Below are positions 43,609-52,612 of a DNA stretch of 64,000 nucleotides, piece after piece. Origin of the DNA: Sphingobacteriales bacterium 39-19 (GTDB lineage: Bacteria; Bacteroidota; Bacteroidia; Chitinophagales; Chitinophagaceae); the NCBI GenBank assembly GCA_001898465.1, contig MKTX01000001.1, positions 62,001 to 126,000 on the forward strand, given 5' to 3'. The notes under the pieces were generated by a model, which did not search any database, was not told the origin of the DNA, and saw only the letters and a list, made by a program, of their open reading frames with translations. The position numbers and the translations under genes were made by a program. The number at the start of each line of letters is the position of its first letter. Position 1 is the stretch's first letter.

Positions 43609-44142
43609 ATGTATTTGGATATCTTTTTCATCATCGTATTATTGGGGGCGCTAATAAAAGGATATAGAACCGGGTTTATTGTGGCTGTATTTTCTTTATT
43701 TGCTTTTATTGCCGGCCTGGCTGCTGCCTTAAAATTATCCGCATGGGTAGCTGTACAATTATCTCACCAGGTAAGTGGCGCTGAAAAGTGGCTTCCCGTA
43801 ATTTCATTCTTGCTTGTTTTTATTGCAGTGGCCTTATTGGTAAGGCTGGGTGCTAAAATCATTCAAAAAACTTTTGAAATGGCTATGCTGGGTTGGTTAA
43901 ACAGGCTTTCGGGTATGGCTTTATTTCTCTTGCTATATGCCATCATTTTAAGTGTATTCTTATTTTATGCAGTACAACTTAAGCTGGTTTCGCCCCAAAG
44001 CCTTGCAAAAAGTAACTTATACCCTTACCTGCAGCCCCTCGCTCCTGAATTTATCAATACATTGGGTACCCTGGTTCCCTGGTTTAAAGATCTTTTTGAG
44101 CAATTACAAAATTATTTTAGCCAATGGGCTGCGGGGCGCTAA
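43609..44142 (+). CDS. CvpA family membrane protein
   Basis: A 177-aa inner-membrane protein with four hydrophobic helices: LDIFFIIVLLGALIKGYRTGF, then VFSLFAFIAGLAAAL, LPVISFLLVFIAVALLVRLGAKII and the third-fourth pair around GMALFLLLYAIILSVFLFY. The spacing and GxRxGF motif match CvpA (colicin V production protein), whose physiological role is unclear. Last gene of the gldC run. Confidence 0.9.
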   Translation: MYLDIFFIIVLLGALIKGYRTGFIVAVFSLFAFIAGLAAALKLSAWVAVQLSHQVSGAEKWLPVISFLLVFIAVALLVRLGAKIIQKTFEMAMLGWLNRLSGMALFLLLYAIILSVFLFYAVQLKLVSPQSLAKSNLYPYLQPLAPEFINTLGTLVPWFKDLFEQLQNYFSQWAAGR

Positions 44143-44143
44143 A

Positions 44144-44164
44144 ATCACTGGTTTACCAGGTGAT
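44144..44164 (+). terminator. Weak hairpin after cvpA
   Basis: The stem ATCACTGG/CCAGGTGAT carries a one-base bulge and a 4-nt loop, starting directly at the cvpA stop. It is flanked by A4 before and AATTTT after. A weak terminator at best. Confidence 0.4.
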
Positions 44165-44286
44165 AATTTTATGTACAGAGTGTTGATGTTTTATGGCATG
44201 TTTGGTATCTTTGAAATAAGACCCTCCATTATCAAGGAAAACATTTACTTTAGCAAGCTTAACAATAGAAAGTTTTTACATCACAG

Positions 44287-45063
44287 ATGAACTACGAAAT
44301 TAAACAAGATGGAAAGTTTAAATATTTAGAAGAAGGACAGGGAGAACCCTTAGTGTTGCTTCATGGCCTTTTTGGTGCACTGAGTAATTTTCAGTTCCTG
44401 ATAGAGCATTTTAGAAAAACAAACCTGGTTGTAGTACCCATGCTTCCTTTACTGGAAATGGATTTACTTCATACTTCGGTAGGTGGCCTTGAAAAATTTG
44501 TATATAAATTTATTGAACAAAAGGATTATAAGGGAATTCATTTATTGGGTAATTCACTGGGCGGCCATGTAGCCCTGGTGCATGTTCTAAAACATCCGGA
44601 AAGAATTAAATCCTTAACGCTTACCGGGAGTTCCGGGTTATTTGAAAACGGGATGGGCGATACCTATCCTAAGCGGGGCGATAAAGAATATATCCGCAAC
44701 AAAACAGCGCTTACCTTTTACGATCCTGCCATGGCAACGGATGATTTGGTAAATGAAGTTTTTGAAATTACCAATAACAGGCTAAAAGTAATTAAGATTA
44801 TTGCATTGGCTAAAAGCGCCATACGTAATAACCTGGGCGAAGAATTAAGTAATATTCAGCAACCTACTTGTTTAATATGGGGCAATAATGATACCATTAC
44901 CCCGCCTTTTGTTGGAAAAGAGTTCAATAAATTAATTCCAAATAGTGAATTACATTTTATTGATAAATGCGGCCATGCCCCCATGATGGAAGTACCCGAC
45001 GAATTTAACCGCATATTAGGCGGGTTCTTAGAAAAATTAAAAGCAGCCCCTGCAACAATTTGA
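44287..45063 (+). CDS. Alpha/beta hydrolase
   Basis: A 258-aa alpha/beta-fold hydrolase without signal peptide: oxyanion segment LLHGLFGALSNF, nucleophile elbow GNSLGGH (Ser near residue 92), acid in IWGNNDTITPP and His in DKCGHAPMMEVP. Cap residues lie between about 125 and 185. It could act on an ester or similar substrate; the sequence does not say which. It is followed by the CBS-protein gene 62 bp downstream. This neighbourhood with CBS and nadK recurs in Bacteroidota to my knowledge. Confidence 0.9.
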   Translation: MNYEIKQDGKFKYLEEGQGEPLVLLHGLFGALSNFQFLIEHFRKTNLVVVPMLPLLEMDLLHTSVGGLEKFVYKFIEQKDYKGIHLLGNSLGGHVALVHVLKHPERIKSLTLTGSSGLFENGMGDTYPKRGDKEYIRNKTALTFYDPAMATDDLVNEVFEITNNRLKVIKIIALAKSAIRNNLGEELSNIQQPTCLIWGNNDTITPPFVGKEFNKLIPNSELHFIDKCGHAPMMEVPDEFNRILGGFLEKLKAAPATI

Positions 45064-45125
45064 TCATTCAAATGGTCTAATTATAAATAATAGCAACCTT
45101 ATTCTTATAAGGCATTTAATTCTAT

Positions 45126-45788
45126 ATGTTAACGGCAGATCTCATCAACAAAAATATTCCCCGCTTACAATTGCAAGATACCATTGGTAAAGCTTTGCAA
45201 TTGATCATTGATTTCAGGGTATCGCACCTGCCCGTAGTGGCCGATAAAAAATTTTTAGGATTACTAAGCGAAGAAGATCTGCTGGACCAGGATGATGAGC
45301 GGCTAACCATTGAAACCTTACAAAAAAACTTTATTCCTGATTCGGTTTTAGTGACCGTACATTTTTTGAATGCCGTAAATTTCAGCATTCAGCATGACGC
45401 CAATATAGTTCCTGTAGTAAATGCTTCGATGGATTTTATAGGTGTAATTACCACCCCCGATTTACTAAAAACATTGGGTAACTTTTCGGGAGCCGATGAA
45501 ATTGGAGGCCTCATCGTTTTAGAAATGGAAAGGTCTCAGTTTGCTATTTCTGAAATAAGCCGGATTGTAGAAAGCAACGACTCCCATATCTTACACTTAA
45601 ATACACAGGTAAATGCTGATAATGGGTTACTTACCCTTACCCTGCATATAAATAACCGGGAAATTGCTCCGGTTGTGGCCACATTTGAACGATATGATTA
45701 TTTAGTAACTTACTCATTCGGAACCCAAAGTTTACACGATGAAGTAAATGCTAATTATGATCATTTAATAAAATACCTGGATATCTAA
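45126..45788 (+). CDS. CBS-domain protein, 220 aa
   Basis: Two tandem CBS domains (about 8-120: LQLQDTIGKALQLIIDFRVSHLPVVADKKFLGLLSEEDLL and the second with HDANIVPVVNASMDFIGVITTPDLL), followed by a roughly 85-residue ACT-like fold (QFAISEISRIVESNDSHILHLNTQV). CBS pairs bind adenine nucleotides. Standing before the BamA-like gene and nadK, it might adjust NAD or nucleotide metabolism (inference). The next gene starts 13 bp downstream, at GTG. Confidence 0.87.
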   Translation: MLTADLINKNIPRLQLQDTIGKALQLIIDFRVSHLPVVADKKFLGLLSEEDLLDQDDERLTIETLQKNFIPDSVLVTVHFLNAVNFSIQHDANIVPVVNASMDFIGVITTPDLLKTLGNFSGADEIGGLIVLEMERSQFAISEISRIVESNDSHILHLNTQVNADNGLLTLTLHINNREIAPVVATFERYDYLVTYSFGTQSLHDEVNANYDHLIKYLDI

Positions 45789-45801
45789 TCCTTTGTAAAG
45801 C

Positions 45802-47223
45802 GTGACAGCATCTACTACTTTCAAATTTTCCATTTTCATTATTATCTTATGGTTCACCGGTATAGTAAAAGCAAGCGGGCAATTATTACCCCTTTTTTCA
45901 AATAATTATCCCATTGTTGTAGATTCCATTTTAATTGCAGGAAACAAGAAAACAAAGGATTATATTATACGGCGTGAACTTAAAATAAAAAAAGGCGATA
46001 CCCTGTACAGAAATAATTTTATTGCTGCTGTAAACCAATCCAGGCAATTGGTTTATAATACCAACCTGTTTACCGAAGTAAAAATAGAATCCACATACAA
46101 TGATAGCGCCCATGTGGTTTTATATGTGAGTGTAAAAGAAAAATGGTATATCTATCCCATTCCTCAATTTCTTTTAGTGGACAGGAATTTTAATGAATGG
46201 CTAAATACCTATCATGCAAGTTTAAAAAGAGTTACTTATGGGGCTAAGTTTGCCCACTATAATTTTTCGGGTCGCAGGGATCCTTTACGCATTTATTTGC
46301 TGAATGGATACCAGCGCAATATTACCATTTCTTATGCTTCGCCATACAGCAATCCAAAGCTTACAGAGGGTTTTGGCGTACAGGCATCTTTTACACAAAC
46401 CCAGGAGCTTTCTATTCAAACAAATTACGATAATAAACAAATTACCTATAAAAGGCCAGGCTATATTTACAATAATTTTAGTGCGGGCGCCTTTTATACA
46501 CAGCGTAAAGGATATTATAACCGCAGAACTTTTTCAGCAGGTATAGAAAGCATACAGGTAAAAGATTCTCTTTTTATTTACCATCCTGATTATTTGAATA
46601 CAACATCCAATTCAGTTACCTATCCCCGGTTTGAATTTAGCTATAAGCATACCGATGTAAATAATATTAATTACCCTCTTACCGGTTTGGTATATGGAGT
46701 GAATGTGCTAAAACTCGGTTTTCAGTTTAAAGGGGGTATCAACCTTTTACAAATGAACCCGGGTATTGCAGCCTATATCAGGCATGGTAAAGGATGGTAT
46801 AGCAGTATACAATTAGCGGGCCTGTTAAAACTTCCGTTTCAGCAACCTTATATAAATCAGCGGGCCCTGGGCTATAAGGAATTTTACATGAAGGGCTTGG
46901 AATATTATGTAGTAGATGCAGTAGCGGCCGGTTTAGCCAGCTACACCCTTAAAAAAAGAATTGTATCTTTTTCGCTGCCAATACCCATAAAAAATAAAAT
47001 TATTGATCAAATACCCTTTCGCATTTTTGCAAAAACTTATGCGAATACGGGCTATGCATACAACCAGGCGCCTTACATTAATAAGCTAAACAATAAATTA
47101 TTGTACACCGGTGGTTTTGGTATTGACCTGGTTACCTTGTATGATATTACATTTAGTGTAGAATATAGCTTTAACCAATTAGGAGAAAAGGGTTTATTTT
47201 TACATTCTAAAGGCGGTTTTTAA
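45802..47223 (+). CDS. BamA/TamA-like outer-membrane protein with single POTRA domain
   Basis: A 473-aa Omp85-type protein. It begins at GTG with a signal peptide (SIFIIILWFTGIVKASGQ). One POTRA-like domain follows (about 35-115: ILIAGNKKTKDYIIRRELKIKKGDTLYRNN, VNQSRQLVYNTNLFTEVKI), then a barrel of about 16 strands that ends in a terminal Phe, the usual outer-membrane insertion signal. The barrel lacks the standard VRGF/Y loop; a related GLEYYVVDA stretch is near 375. One POTRA distinguishes it from the main BamA with five. It may help outer-membrane assembly or export. It lies between the CBS and nadK genes. Confidence 0.85.
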   Translation: MTASTTFKFSIFIIILWFTGIVKASGQLLPLFSNNYPIVVDSILIAGNKKTKDYIIRRELKIKKGDTLYRNNFIAAVNQSRQLVYNTNLFTEVKIESTYNDSAHVVLYVSVKEKWYIYPIPQFLLVDRNFNEWLNTYHASLKRVTYGAKFAHYNFSGRRDPLRIYLLNGYQRNITISYASPYSNPKLTEGFGVQASFTQTQELSIQTNYDNKQITYKRPGYIYNNFSAGAFYTQRKGYYNRRTFSAGIESIQVKDSLFIYHPDYLNTTSNSVTYPRFEFSYKHTDVNNINYPLTGLVYGVNVLKLGFQFKGGINLLQMNPGIAAYIRHGKGWYSSIQLAGLLKLPFQQPYINQRALGYKEFYMKGLEYYVVDAVAAGLASYTLKKRIVSFSLPIPIKNKIIDQIPFRIFAKTYANTGYAYNQAPYINKLNNKLLYTGGFGIDLVTLYDITFSVEYSFNQLGEKGLFLHSKGGF

Positions 47224-47240
47224 CCATCGCCTATTCATCC

Positions 47241-48119
47241 ATGAGAATTGCAATTTATAGCAGGGGTATAGAAAATACAAGTTTACAGGATATAGAACTC
47301 TTAATCCGGGAACTTACTGCCTATGGTGTAGAACCTGTGATATTCCAGGATTTTTTTAACCAGTTTTACTCGGCCATTCATTTAAAAAATGATTATTCTA
47401 CTTTCAATTCCAGTGCCGATATGGATTTATCAATAGATTGTATGATAAGCCTGGGTGGCGATGGTACATTGCTAGATACGGTAACCCTGGTAAAAGATAC
47501 CGGTATACCGGTATTGGGCATCAATTATGGAAGATTGGGATTCCTGGCAAATATTGGTAAAGAAGAATTGCATGATGCCATTGAGGCATTGGTAAACCGG
47601 AAATATGTGTTAGATAAACGAACACTCCTGCACCTGGATGCCGATATTCCGCTCTTTGGCGATACGCCCTATGCCCTCAATGAATTTTCATTGCACAAGA
47701 AAGACACATCACCCATGATAAAAATTCACACCTACCTCAATGGTGAATTTTTAAATACTTACTGGGCCGATGGCTTAATCGTATCGACCCCCACCGGGTC
47801 TACCGGTTACTCATTAAGCTGTGGTGGCCCCGTTGTTTTTCCTGACAGTGCCAGTTTTGTAATAACTGCAGTAGCGCCCCACAACCTTAATATCAGGCCG
47901 CTTATAGTGCCGGATAATAATATTATTTCTTTTGAACTGGAAGGCAGAACAGATGGCTTTTTGTGTACCCTGGACAGCAGGAGAGAAATTGTACCTAAAG
48001 AAATACAATTGGCTATAAAAAAAGAAGCATTTGGAATTAACCTGATTCGCCTGAATGAAAATAATTTTTTACAAACTTTACGAAATAAGCTTTCCTGGGG
48101 TTTCGATAAAAGAAATTAA
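47241..48119 (+). CDS. nadK: NAD kinase
   Basis: NAD kinase makes NADP from NAD and ATP. The 292 aa contain the GGDGTLLDT motif (near residue 74, with the catalytic Asp), GINYGRLGFLANI, NEFSLHK and the WADGLIVSTPTGSTGYSLSCGGPVVFP signature. ATG 47241 is preceded by an 17-bp gap from the BamA-like stop. It is in line with the histidine kinase gene 26 bp downstream. Confidence 0.96.
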   Translation: MRIAIYSRGIENTSLQDIELLIRELTAYGVEPVIFQDFFNQFYSAIHLKNDYSTFNSSADMDLSIDCMISLGGDGTLLDTVTLVKDTGIPVLGINYGRLGFLANIGKEELHDAIEALVNRKYVLDKRTLLHLDADIPLFGDTPYALNEFSLHKKDTSPMIKIHTYLNGEFLNTYWADGLIVSTPTGSTGYSLSCGGPVVFPDSASFVITAVAPHNLNIRPLIVPDNNIISFELEGRTDGFLCTLDSRREIVPKEIQLAIKKEAFGINLIRLNENNFLQTLRNKLSWGFDKRN

Positions 48120-48145
48120 GAAGATGGTAACCCTCCCTGTTGCTA

Positions 48146-49123
48146 ATGCAAAGTCCATTTAAAAAAATAAGAAGTATTTATATTGTTTATTGGTTCCTGC
48201 TAACCTATATCATTGCTGCATTGGTGTGGTGGTTTATTGCTTTAATGCATCAAAATGAAACCATGATACAAATTAAAAAAGCAGAACTGGATAATAATGC
48301 ACTACAATACCCACAGCAAATAGCAAAATTAAATGAAGAGCAGCAAAGGAAAACGGCACAATATATGGGAGAAGGCGCCGTGTTCTTTTTATTGATTATT
48401 GCCGGGGCCATTTTTGTATTTAGAGCAGTAAGAAACAGGCTGAGAGAAAGCCAGCAACAACAAGGTTTTATGATGGCAGTTACCCATGAATTAAAAACTC
48501 CCATTGCCGTTACCAAATTAAACCTGGAAACCTTACTAAAACGAAAGCTTGACCCCACGCAACAGGAACGCTTATTGCAAACCAGTCTCGAGGAAACCAA
48601 CAGGTTAAATAGTTTATGTACCAATTTACTATTCTCCTCGCAAATGGAAGCAGGCAGGTACCAGTTCAGTTCAGAAATATTTAATGCAAGTAACGTATTG
48701 CATGAAATCATTACTGAATTCAGGCAACGGTACCCCGATCGGTTTATAGATTCAAAAATTGAAAAGGATTTTAAAATCAACGGAGATCCTACCTTATTTA
48801 AAATTGCAGTAAGTAATTTAGTGGAAAATGCAATCAAGTATGCGCCCCGCCCATTGCCGATCCTCATGTATATTACCGAAGCCGGCAAAATGGTAAAAAT
48901 AAATATTGCAGACCAGGGCCCCGGGGTAGAAGAAGCTGAAAGAGAAAAAATATTTGAGAAATTTTACAGAACTGGTAATGCCGCTACCAAAACGGCTAAA
49001 GGAACCGGGCTGGGATTATATTTAGTACAGAAAATAATTGATGCCCACCATGGAGAGGTACAGGTTTTAGCCAACTCGCCTACAGGTAGTATATTTGTAA
49101 TTACAGTTCCGCAGGTAAACTAA
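48146..49123 (+). CDS. Sensor histidine kinase
   Basis: A 325-aa membrane kinase of the classical HPK type. Two membrane helices (about 11-33 and 79-93) flank a short periplasmic loop of about 45 residues. The H-box is FMMAVTHELKTPIAV with H114, the N-box NLVENAIKYAP, then G1 DQGPGV, an FEKFYR F-box and G2 GTGLGLYL. A TTG two codons upstream is in frame, but ATG 48146 is preferred. It is followed three bases later by its partner response regulator, so the pair forms one two-component system. The signal is unknown; the small loop suggests a membrane or periplasmic cue. Confidence 0.93.
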   Translation: MQSPFKKIRSIYIVYWFLLTYIIAALVWWFIALMHQNETMIQIKKAELDNNALQYPQQIAKLNEEQQRKTAQYMGEGAVFFLLIIAGAIFVFRAVRNRLRESQQQQGFMMAVTHELKTPIAVTKLNLETLLKRKLDPTQQERLLQTSLEETNRLNSLCTNLLFSSQMEAGRYQFSSEIFNASNVLHEIITEFRQRYPDRFIDSKIEKDFKINGDPTLFKIAVSNLVENAIKYAPRPLPILMYITEAGKMVKINIADQGPGVEEAEREKIFEKFYRTGNAATKTAKGTGLGLYLVQKIIDAHHGEVQVLANSPTGSIFVITVPQVN

Positions 49124-49126
49124 ACG

Positions 49127-49831
49127 ATGAGCGAAAAAAAATATTCTATTTTATTGGTTGAAGATGAAGAACATTTGCAGGAGGCTTTAAAGCTAAACCT
49201 GGAACTGGAGGATTATAGTGTAACGAGCAGTTACAACGGCGCTGATGCATTAAAAGCCGTGCAGCAAGAACATTTTGATTTAATGATACTGGATGTGATG
49301 CTCCCCGAACTAGATGGCATAAGCGTTTGCGAAACAGTACGCCTTACCAATACCGAGCTGCCGATCTTAATTTTAAGCGCCAAAAATTCGAGTGCGGATA
49401 GGGTATTGGGTCTTAAAAAAGGCGCTGATGATTATCTTACCAAACCCTTTAACCTGGAGGAATTATTGCTCAGGGTAAAAAAGCTCATTAAGAAAAGCGA
49501 CCGGATTGCTGCCAAGCAACCCATTGCTGAGACTTATGAATTTGGTAAAAATAAAATCAATTTTAAAAGCCTGGAAGCCTTTGATAAGAACGGGAAGCGA
49601 ATCCTGCTTACTAAAAAAGAAGTAATGCTGCTGAAACTGCTGATTGAAAATAAAAACGAAGTAGTTACCCGGGAAAAAATTTTGCAGGCAGTATGGGGTT
49701 ATAATGTTTACCCCACCACCCGTACTATTGATAATTTTATTTTAAGCTTCAGGCGTTATTTTGAAACCGATAGCCGGAATCCCAGGTATTTTCACTCGGT
49801 AAGGGGAATTGGTTACCGCTTTACTGATTAA
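49127..49831 (+). CDS. OmpR-family response regulator
   Basis: A 234-aa regulator: receiver 1-120 with acidic pair E12/D13, phosphoacceptor D56 (ILDVMLPE), LSAKNS and K in YLTKPF. It is followed by a winged-helix domain (about 140-230; LTKKEVMLLKLLIENKNEVVTREKILQAVWG, TIDNFILSFRRYFE, RGIGYRF). It starts 3 bp after the kinase gene and its last 11 bp overlap the convergent batD gene. Its targets are not evident here. Confidence 0.95.
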   Translation: MSEKKYSILLVEDEEHLQEALKLNLELEDYSVTSSYNGADALKAVQQEHFDLMILDVMLPELDGISVCETVRLTNTELPILILSAKNSSADRVLGLKKGADDYLTKPFNLEELLLRVKKLIKKSDRIAAKQPIAETYEFGKNKINFKSLEAFDKNGKRILLTKKEVMLLKLLIENKNEVVTREKILQAVWGYNVYPTTRTIDNFILSFRRYFETDSRNPRYFHSVRGIGYRFTD

Positions 49832-51707
49832 ACTTATTGTTTTTTTCGCTTACTAATTGAATAAGATCAAGGGAGCGGCTGTACAGATCTGACCGATCGC
49901 CCGGGTGATTACCGGGTGTATACAAATTACGTTCTATTTCATTTATTAAATCGTGCATTTGCAGGATGACATCATTAGCTATTCCCGCTTTATCCATAGC
50001 AACTGCAACCGCTGTAGCAGAAAATATACTGGATGATAAATGATAGGTATCTGCTAAAAATGATTTCAACTCTTTATTCAGAAGAAAATAAAAACGGCTG
50101 CAATCCAAATCATGCAAACAAGTTTCTGATTCTTGTAAAGGGTTTTGCTGTTGTTCAGGTACCGCTGCATAGCCCGGTTGTTCATCTCCTGCTTCAATGG
50201 CAACCTGTTTATTTTGCAATTCCTGTTTTTTGTCTTTTCGCAACCATACAATAAGGCCGGCCATTAAAATAGCAGCAATTAATGTAATTACCAGGGGGCG
50301 GTTTTCAAACAACTTATTGAGTGGAGATAGTTCTTCTTGCTTTGTGGTAATGGGGGTGGCTCCGTAAGCAGGCAACCCGGGTGTAACAGTAAAAGTAATG
50401 GGTTTGCTCTTACAGGTTTTATAGGCAGCAACAGCGGGATCAAAATAACAAAATTCAATTTCCGGGATGGTATAGGTACCCGGTTTATTTACAGTAAAAG
50501 GATATTCAAATAATTTTCTTCCGCTCACCGGCACATCCAATTGATTTAGCTGGTCAGTAAGTTTGGCATCGAAACCATCTATATTCTTTGGCCACTCAAT
50601 TACCGGCGCTGTAATAAACGGCATATTGCCACTGCCACTCAAATATATTTGTAATTTACCCGATTCATTGGTTGTAAAATTATTTTTTGCCAGGCTACTT
50701 TCAATTTGAAACTGGCCCACTGCACCACTAAAAGAAGCAGGCTTACTTGCCGGTAAAGGCTTTACAGTAATCGTTTCGGTATTACTTGAAAGGGTTACCT
50801 GCTGGGTAATATAATCATCAGGATTTATTATCATTGAGTTAAAAAAATCTCCCTGCAAAGAAGGATCTGCATCGGGTTTTAAAAACTGTACCTGGTTATC
50901 CAGTGAAGCGCTTTCTAATTGAAAAGTACCGGCTTGCAATGGATACAATTGCACTTTACGAATGGTATATACATTAAACTCTTTGCCATTTATCATGCGC
51001 TGGGCATAATCAGTCGCATTGGGCTGTTGCAGGTCAATTACAGAAAAACCATTGAATGAAGGGTTTTTAACCAATTTTGTTTCACTCTTTAAACGGGAAT
51101 ATAAATTATAAGATGCCACTAAAGCTTCGCCCACATAACAGGTGTGTTTGTTTGTTTCTAATTTCACAAACATATTACGGGCAATTTTATCCTGTATGTT
51201 TTCCCCTTTTTTTAATTGTATATCTTCGTTTTTTTCAGGTTGCGATTCCTGTTCATCAAATGGATCCTGTAAGGCAAATGGATCTATGGCCGGGTTTTGC
51301 CTGGCGGAACTGCCACGCCCCTTTTTCACTTCTATGAATAAAGGCTTACTGGTATAACCCTTACCATCAATCGTAGCAACTGCCTGGCCCAAATTAATTT
51401 TTCCATTCACATTTTTAGGCTGAATGATATAGCTGAATGCAACATATTGGTTAATCTTCCCATTTACGGTAAGCATCCCGGTTTCCTGGTTGGGGCCGCT
51501 CACCACTACAAAATGATGTAAGACCGGGGGTGTTAATTTTTGAATTTCCTTTGCATTTTTAATTTCTATGCGAAGCGTTGCATATTCATTTTGATAGATG
51601 GAAGCAGGTGAAATGGTTGCTGTAAATTCTGTTGTTTGAGCCTGCAAATGTACAGGCCTCAAAAAAACAAAAGACAAAACACATAAAAAAGATAAAATTA
51701 ATTTCAT
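49821..51707 (-). CDS. BatD-family protein
   Basis: A 628-aa membrane-anchored periplasmic protein of the BatD type. It has a signal peptide (LILSFLCVLSFVFLRPVHLQA), repeated beta-sandwich domains (EFTATISPASIYQNEYATLRIEI, ATIDGKGYTSKP, KPGTYTIPEIEFCYFDP), a membrane helix (PLVITLIAAILMAGLIVWL, about 450) and a cytoplasmic C-terminal helical region with RFYFLLNKELKSFL. In Bacteroides BatD is linked to oxygen tolerance with BatA, B, C and E; here none of those genes is adjacent. The start is ATG 51707: a -7 box upstream at 51725 rules out the longer frame with TTG 51749. Confidence 0.85.
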   Translation of the reverse strand: MKLILSFLCVLSFVFLRPVHLQAQTTEFTATISPASIYQNEYATLRIEIKNAKEIQKLTPPVLHHFVVVSGPNQETGMLTVNGKINQYVAFSYIIQPKNVNGKINLGQAVATIDGKGYTSKPLFIEVKKGRGSSARQNPAIDPFALQDPFDEQESQPEKNEDIQLKKGENIQDKIARNMFVKLETNKHTCYVGEALVASYNLYSRLKSETKLVKNPSFNGFSVIDLQQPNATDYAQRMINGKEFNVYTIRKVQLYPLQAGTFQLESASLDNQVQFLKPDADPSLQGDFFNSMIINPDDYITQQVTLSSNTETITVKPLPASKPASFSGAVGQFQIESSLAKNNFTTNESGKLQIYLSGSGNMPFITAPVIEWPKNIDGFDAKLTDQLNQLDVPVSGRKLFEYPFTVNKPGTYTIPEIEFCYFDPAVAAYKTCKSKPITFTVTPGLPAYGATPITTKQEELSPLNKLFENRPLVITLIAAILMAGLIVWLRKDKKQELQNKQVAIEAGDEQPGYAAVPEQQQNPLQESETCLHDLDCSRFYFLLNKELKSFLADTYHLSSSIFSATAVAVAMDKAGIANDVILQMHDLINEIERNLYTPGNHPGDRSDLYSRSLDLIQLVSEKNNKFNQ

Positions 51708-51724
51708 ACCAGCTACCTGAATGG

Positions 51725-51732
51725 CAAAATTA
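51725..51732 (-). promoter_or_regulatory. -7 promoter element of batD
   Basis: TAATTTTG on the minus strand, 17 bp before ATG 51707 and inside the longer TTG-initiated frame, supports the shorter start. Confidence 0.6.
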
Positions 51733-51796
51733 AACTGCTTTATGCGCAAGCAAAAGCCATAATTACTTAAATGATGATAACAAACTGTTAAACCCT

Positions 51797-52492
51797 TTAC
51801 AAATCGCCTTGCTGCGGTCTTATAATAATATCTTCTACCACGGCCGCCGGGCTCAATTGACTGGCTGCAAAAATCATATCTGCAATATCTGCAGGTAGCA
51901 TAATGCGGTTTTCACTATTATCAAAACCGGCCCATGAATCGGTAAATACAGCACCGGGATACACACCGGTAACTTTAATATTTTTATTCATTAATTCCTG
52001 GCGTAAATTTTCTGTGAACCCCCGCATGGCAAATTTACTAATGCTATACCCGCCTCCACCCGGGTAAGCTTGCAGGCCTGCAATAGATGAAATATTAAAA
52101 ATATGGCCCTGCTTGTTTTCAATCATCGCCGCCACCAATGCACGGGTAAGTTCATAAGCACTAAACAGGTTCGTTTTAAGCATAAATTCCAGGTTTCCTT
52201 CGGGCTCATCAATACAGTTTCCGGGGACATAGGTGCCTGCATTATTTATTAAAATAAAGGGTGCACCCCAGGCTAAACTAAACCGGGCAAACGCTTTTAC
52301 TTCTTTCAATACAGTAAGATCTGCTGCAAAAAAATGAACTTCGGCTTTTGACTGTTTCAGCCATTCTGCAGTTTGTGCCAGCGTGGTTTCTGTTTTAGAA
52401 CAAAGGATCAACCGGTGGCCGGGGAGGGCAAATTTTTCTGCAATGGCTTTCCCCATCCCTCTTGCAGCGCCTGTAATAACAATATTTTTCAT
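51797..52492 (-). CDS. Short-chain dehydrogenase/reductase
   Basis: A 231-aa classical SDR: cofactor motif TGAARGMGKA (residues 6-15), NNAG, catalytic Ser in ISSIAG and YSISK with Tyr/Lys. The sequence ends with a domain including VEDIIIRPQQGDL. It reduces or oxidises an unknown substrate with NAD(P). Transcribed alone from a TACATTTG box, it diverges from the HAD gene whose box faces it. Confidence 0.9.
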   Translation of the reverse strand: MKNIVITGAARGMGKAIAEKFALPGHRLILCSKTETTLAQTAEWLKQSKAEVHFFAADLTVLKEVKAFARFSLAWGAPFILINNAGTYVPGNCIDEPEGNLEFMLKTNLFSAYELTRALVAAMIENKQGHIFNISSIAGLQAYPGGGGYSISKFAMRGFTENLRQELMNKNIKVTGVYPGAVFTDSWAGFDNSENRIMLPADIADMIFAASQLSPAAVVEDIIIRPQQGDL

Positions 52493-52508
52493 AACCCTAT
52501 AATATCGT

Positions 52509-52516
52509 CAAATGTA
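52509..52516 (-). promoter_or_regulatory. -7 promoter element of the SDR gene
   Basis: TACATTTG on the minus strand, 16 bp before the ATG, is an exact TAnnTTTG match. Confidence 0.65.
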
Positions 52517-52579
52517 ACCCGTTTTTTTTCATCTTATAAATTATTAAATGCAAAAAGAAAGCGACCCATCAACTTATCT

Positions 52580-52587
52580 TACATTTG
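52580..52587 (+). promoter_or_regulatory. -7 promoter element of the YjjG-type gene
   Basis: TACATTTG, 25 bp before ATG 52613. The SDR and YjjG boxes are the same 8-mer, facing opposite ways about 65 bp apart. Confidence 0.65.
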
Positions 52588-52612
52588 CTGGCATTTATAA
52601 TTTTTACAAAAT

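Noticed and set aside
48250..48888. 212-codon open frame on the minus strand inside the histidine kinase gene
   Set aside because: It is opposite a gene with all HPK motifs, and the product has no recognisable features; a shadow of codon use.
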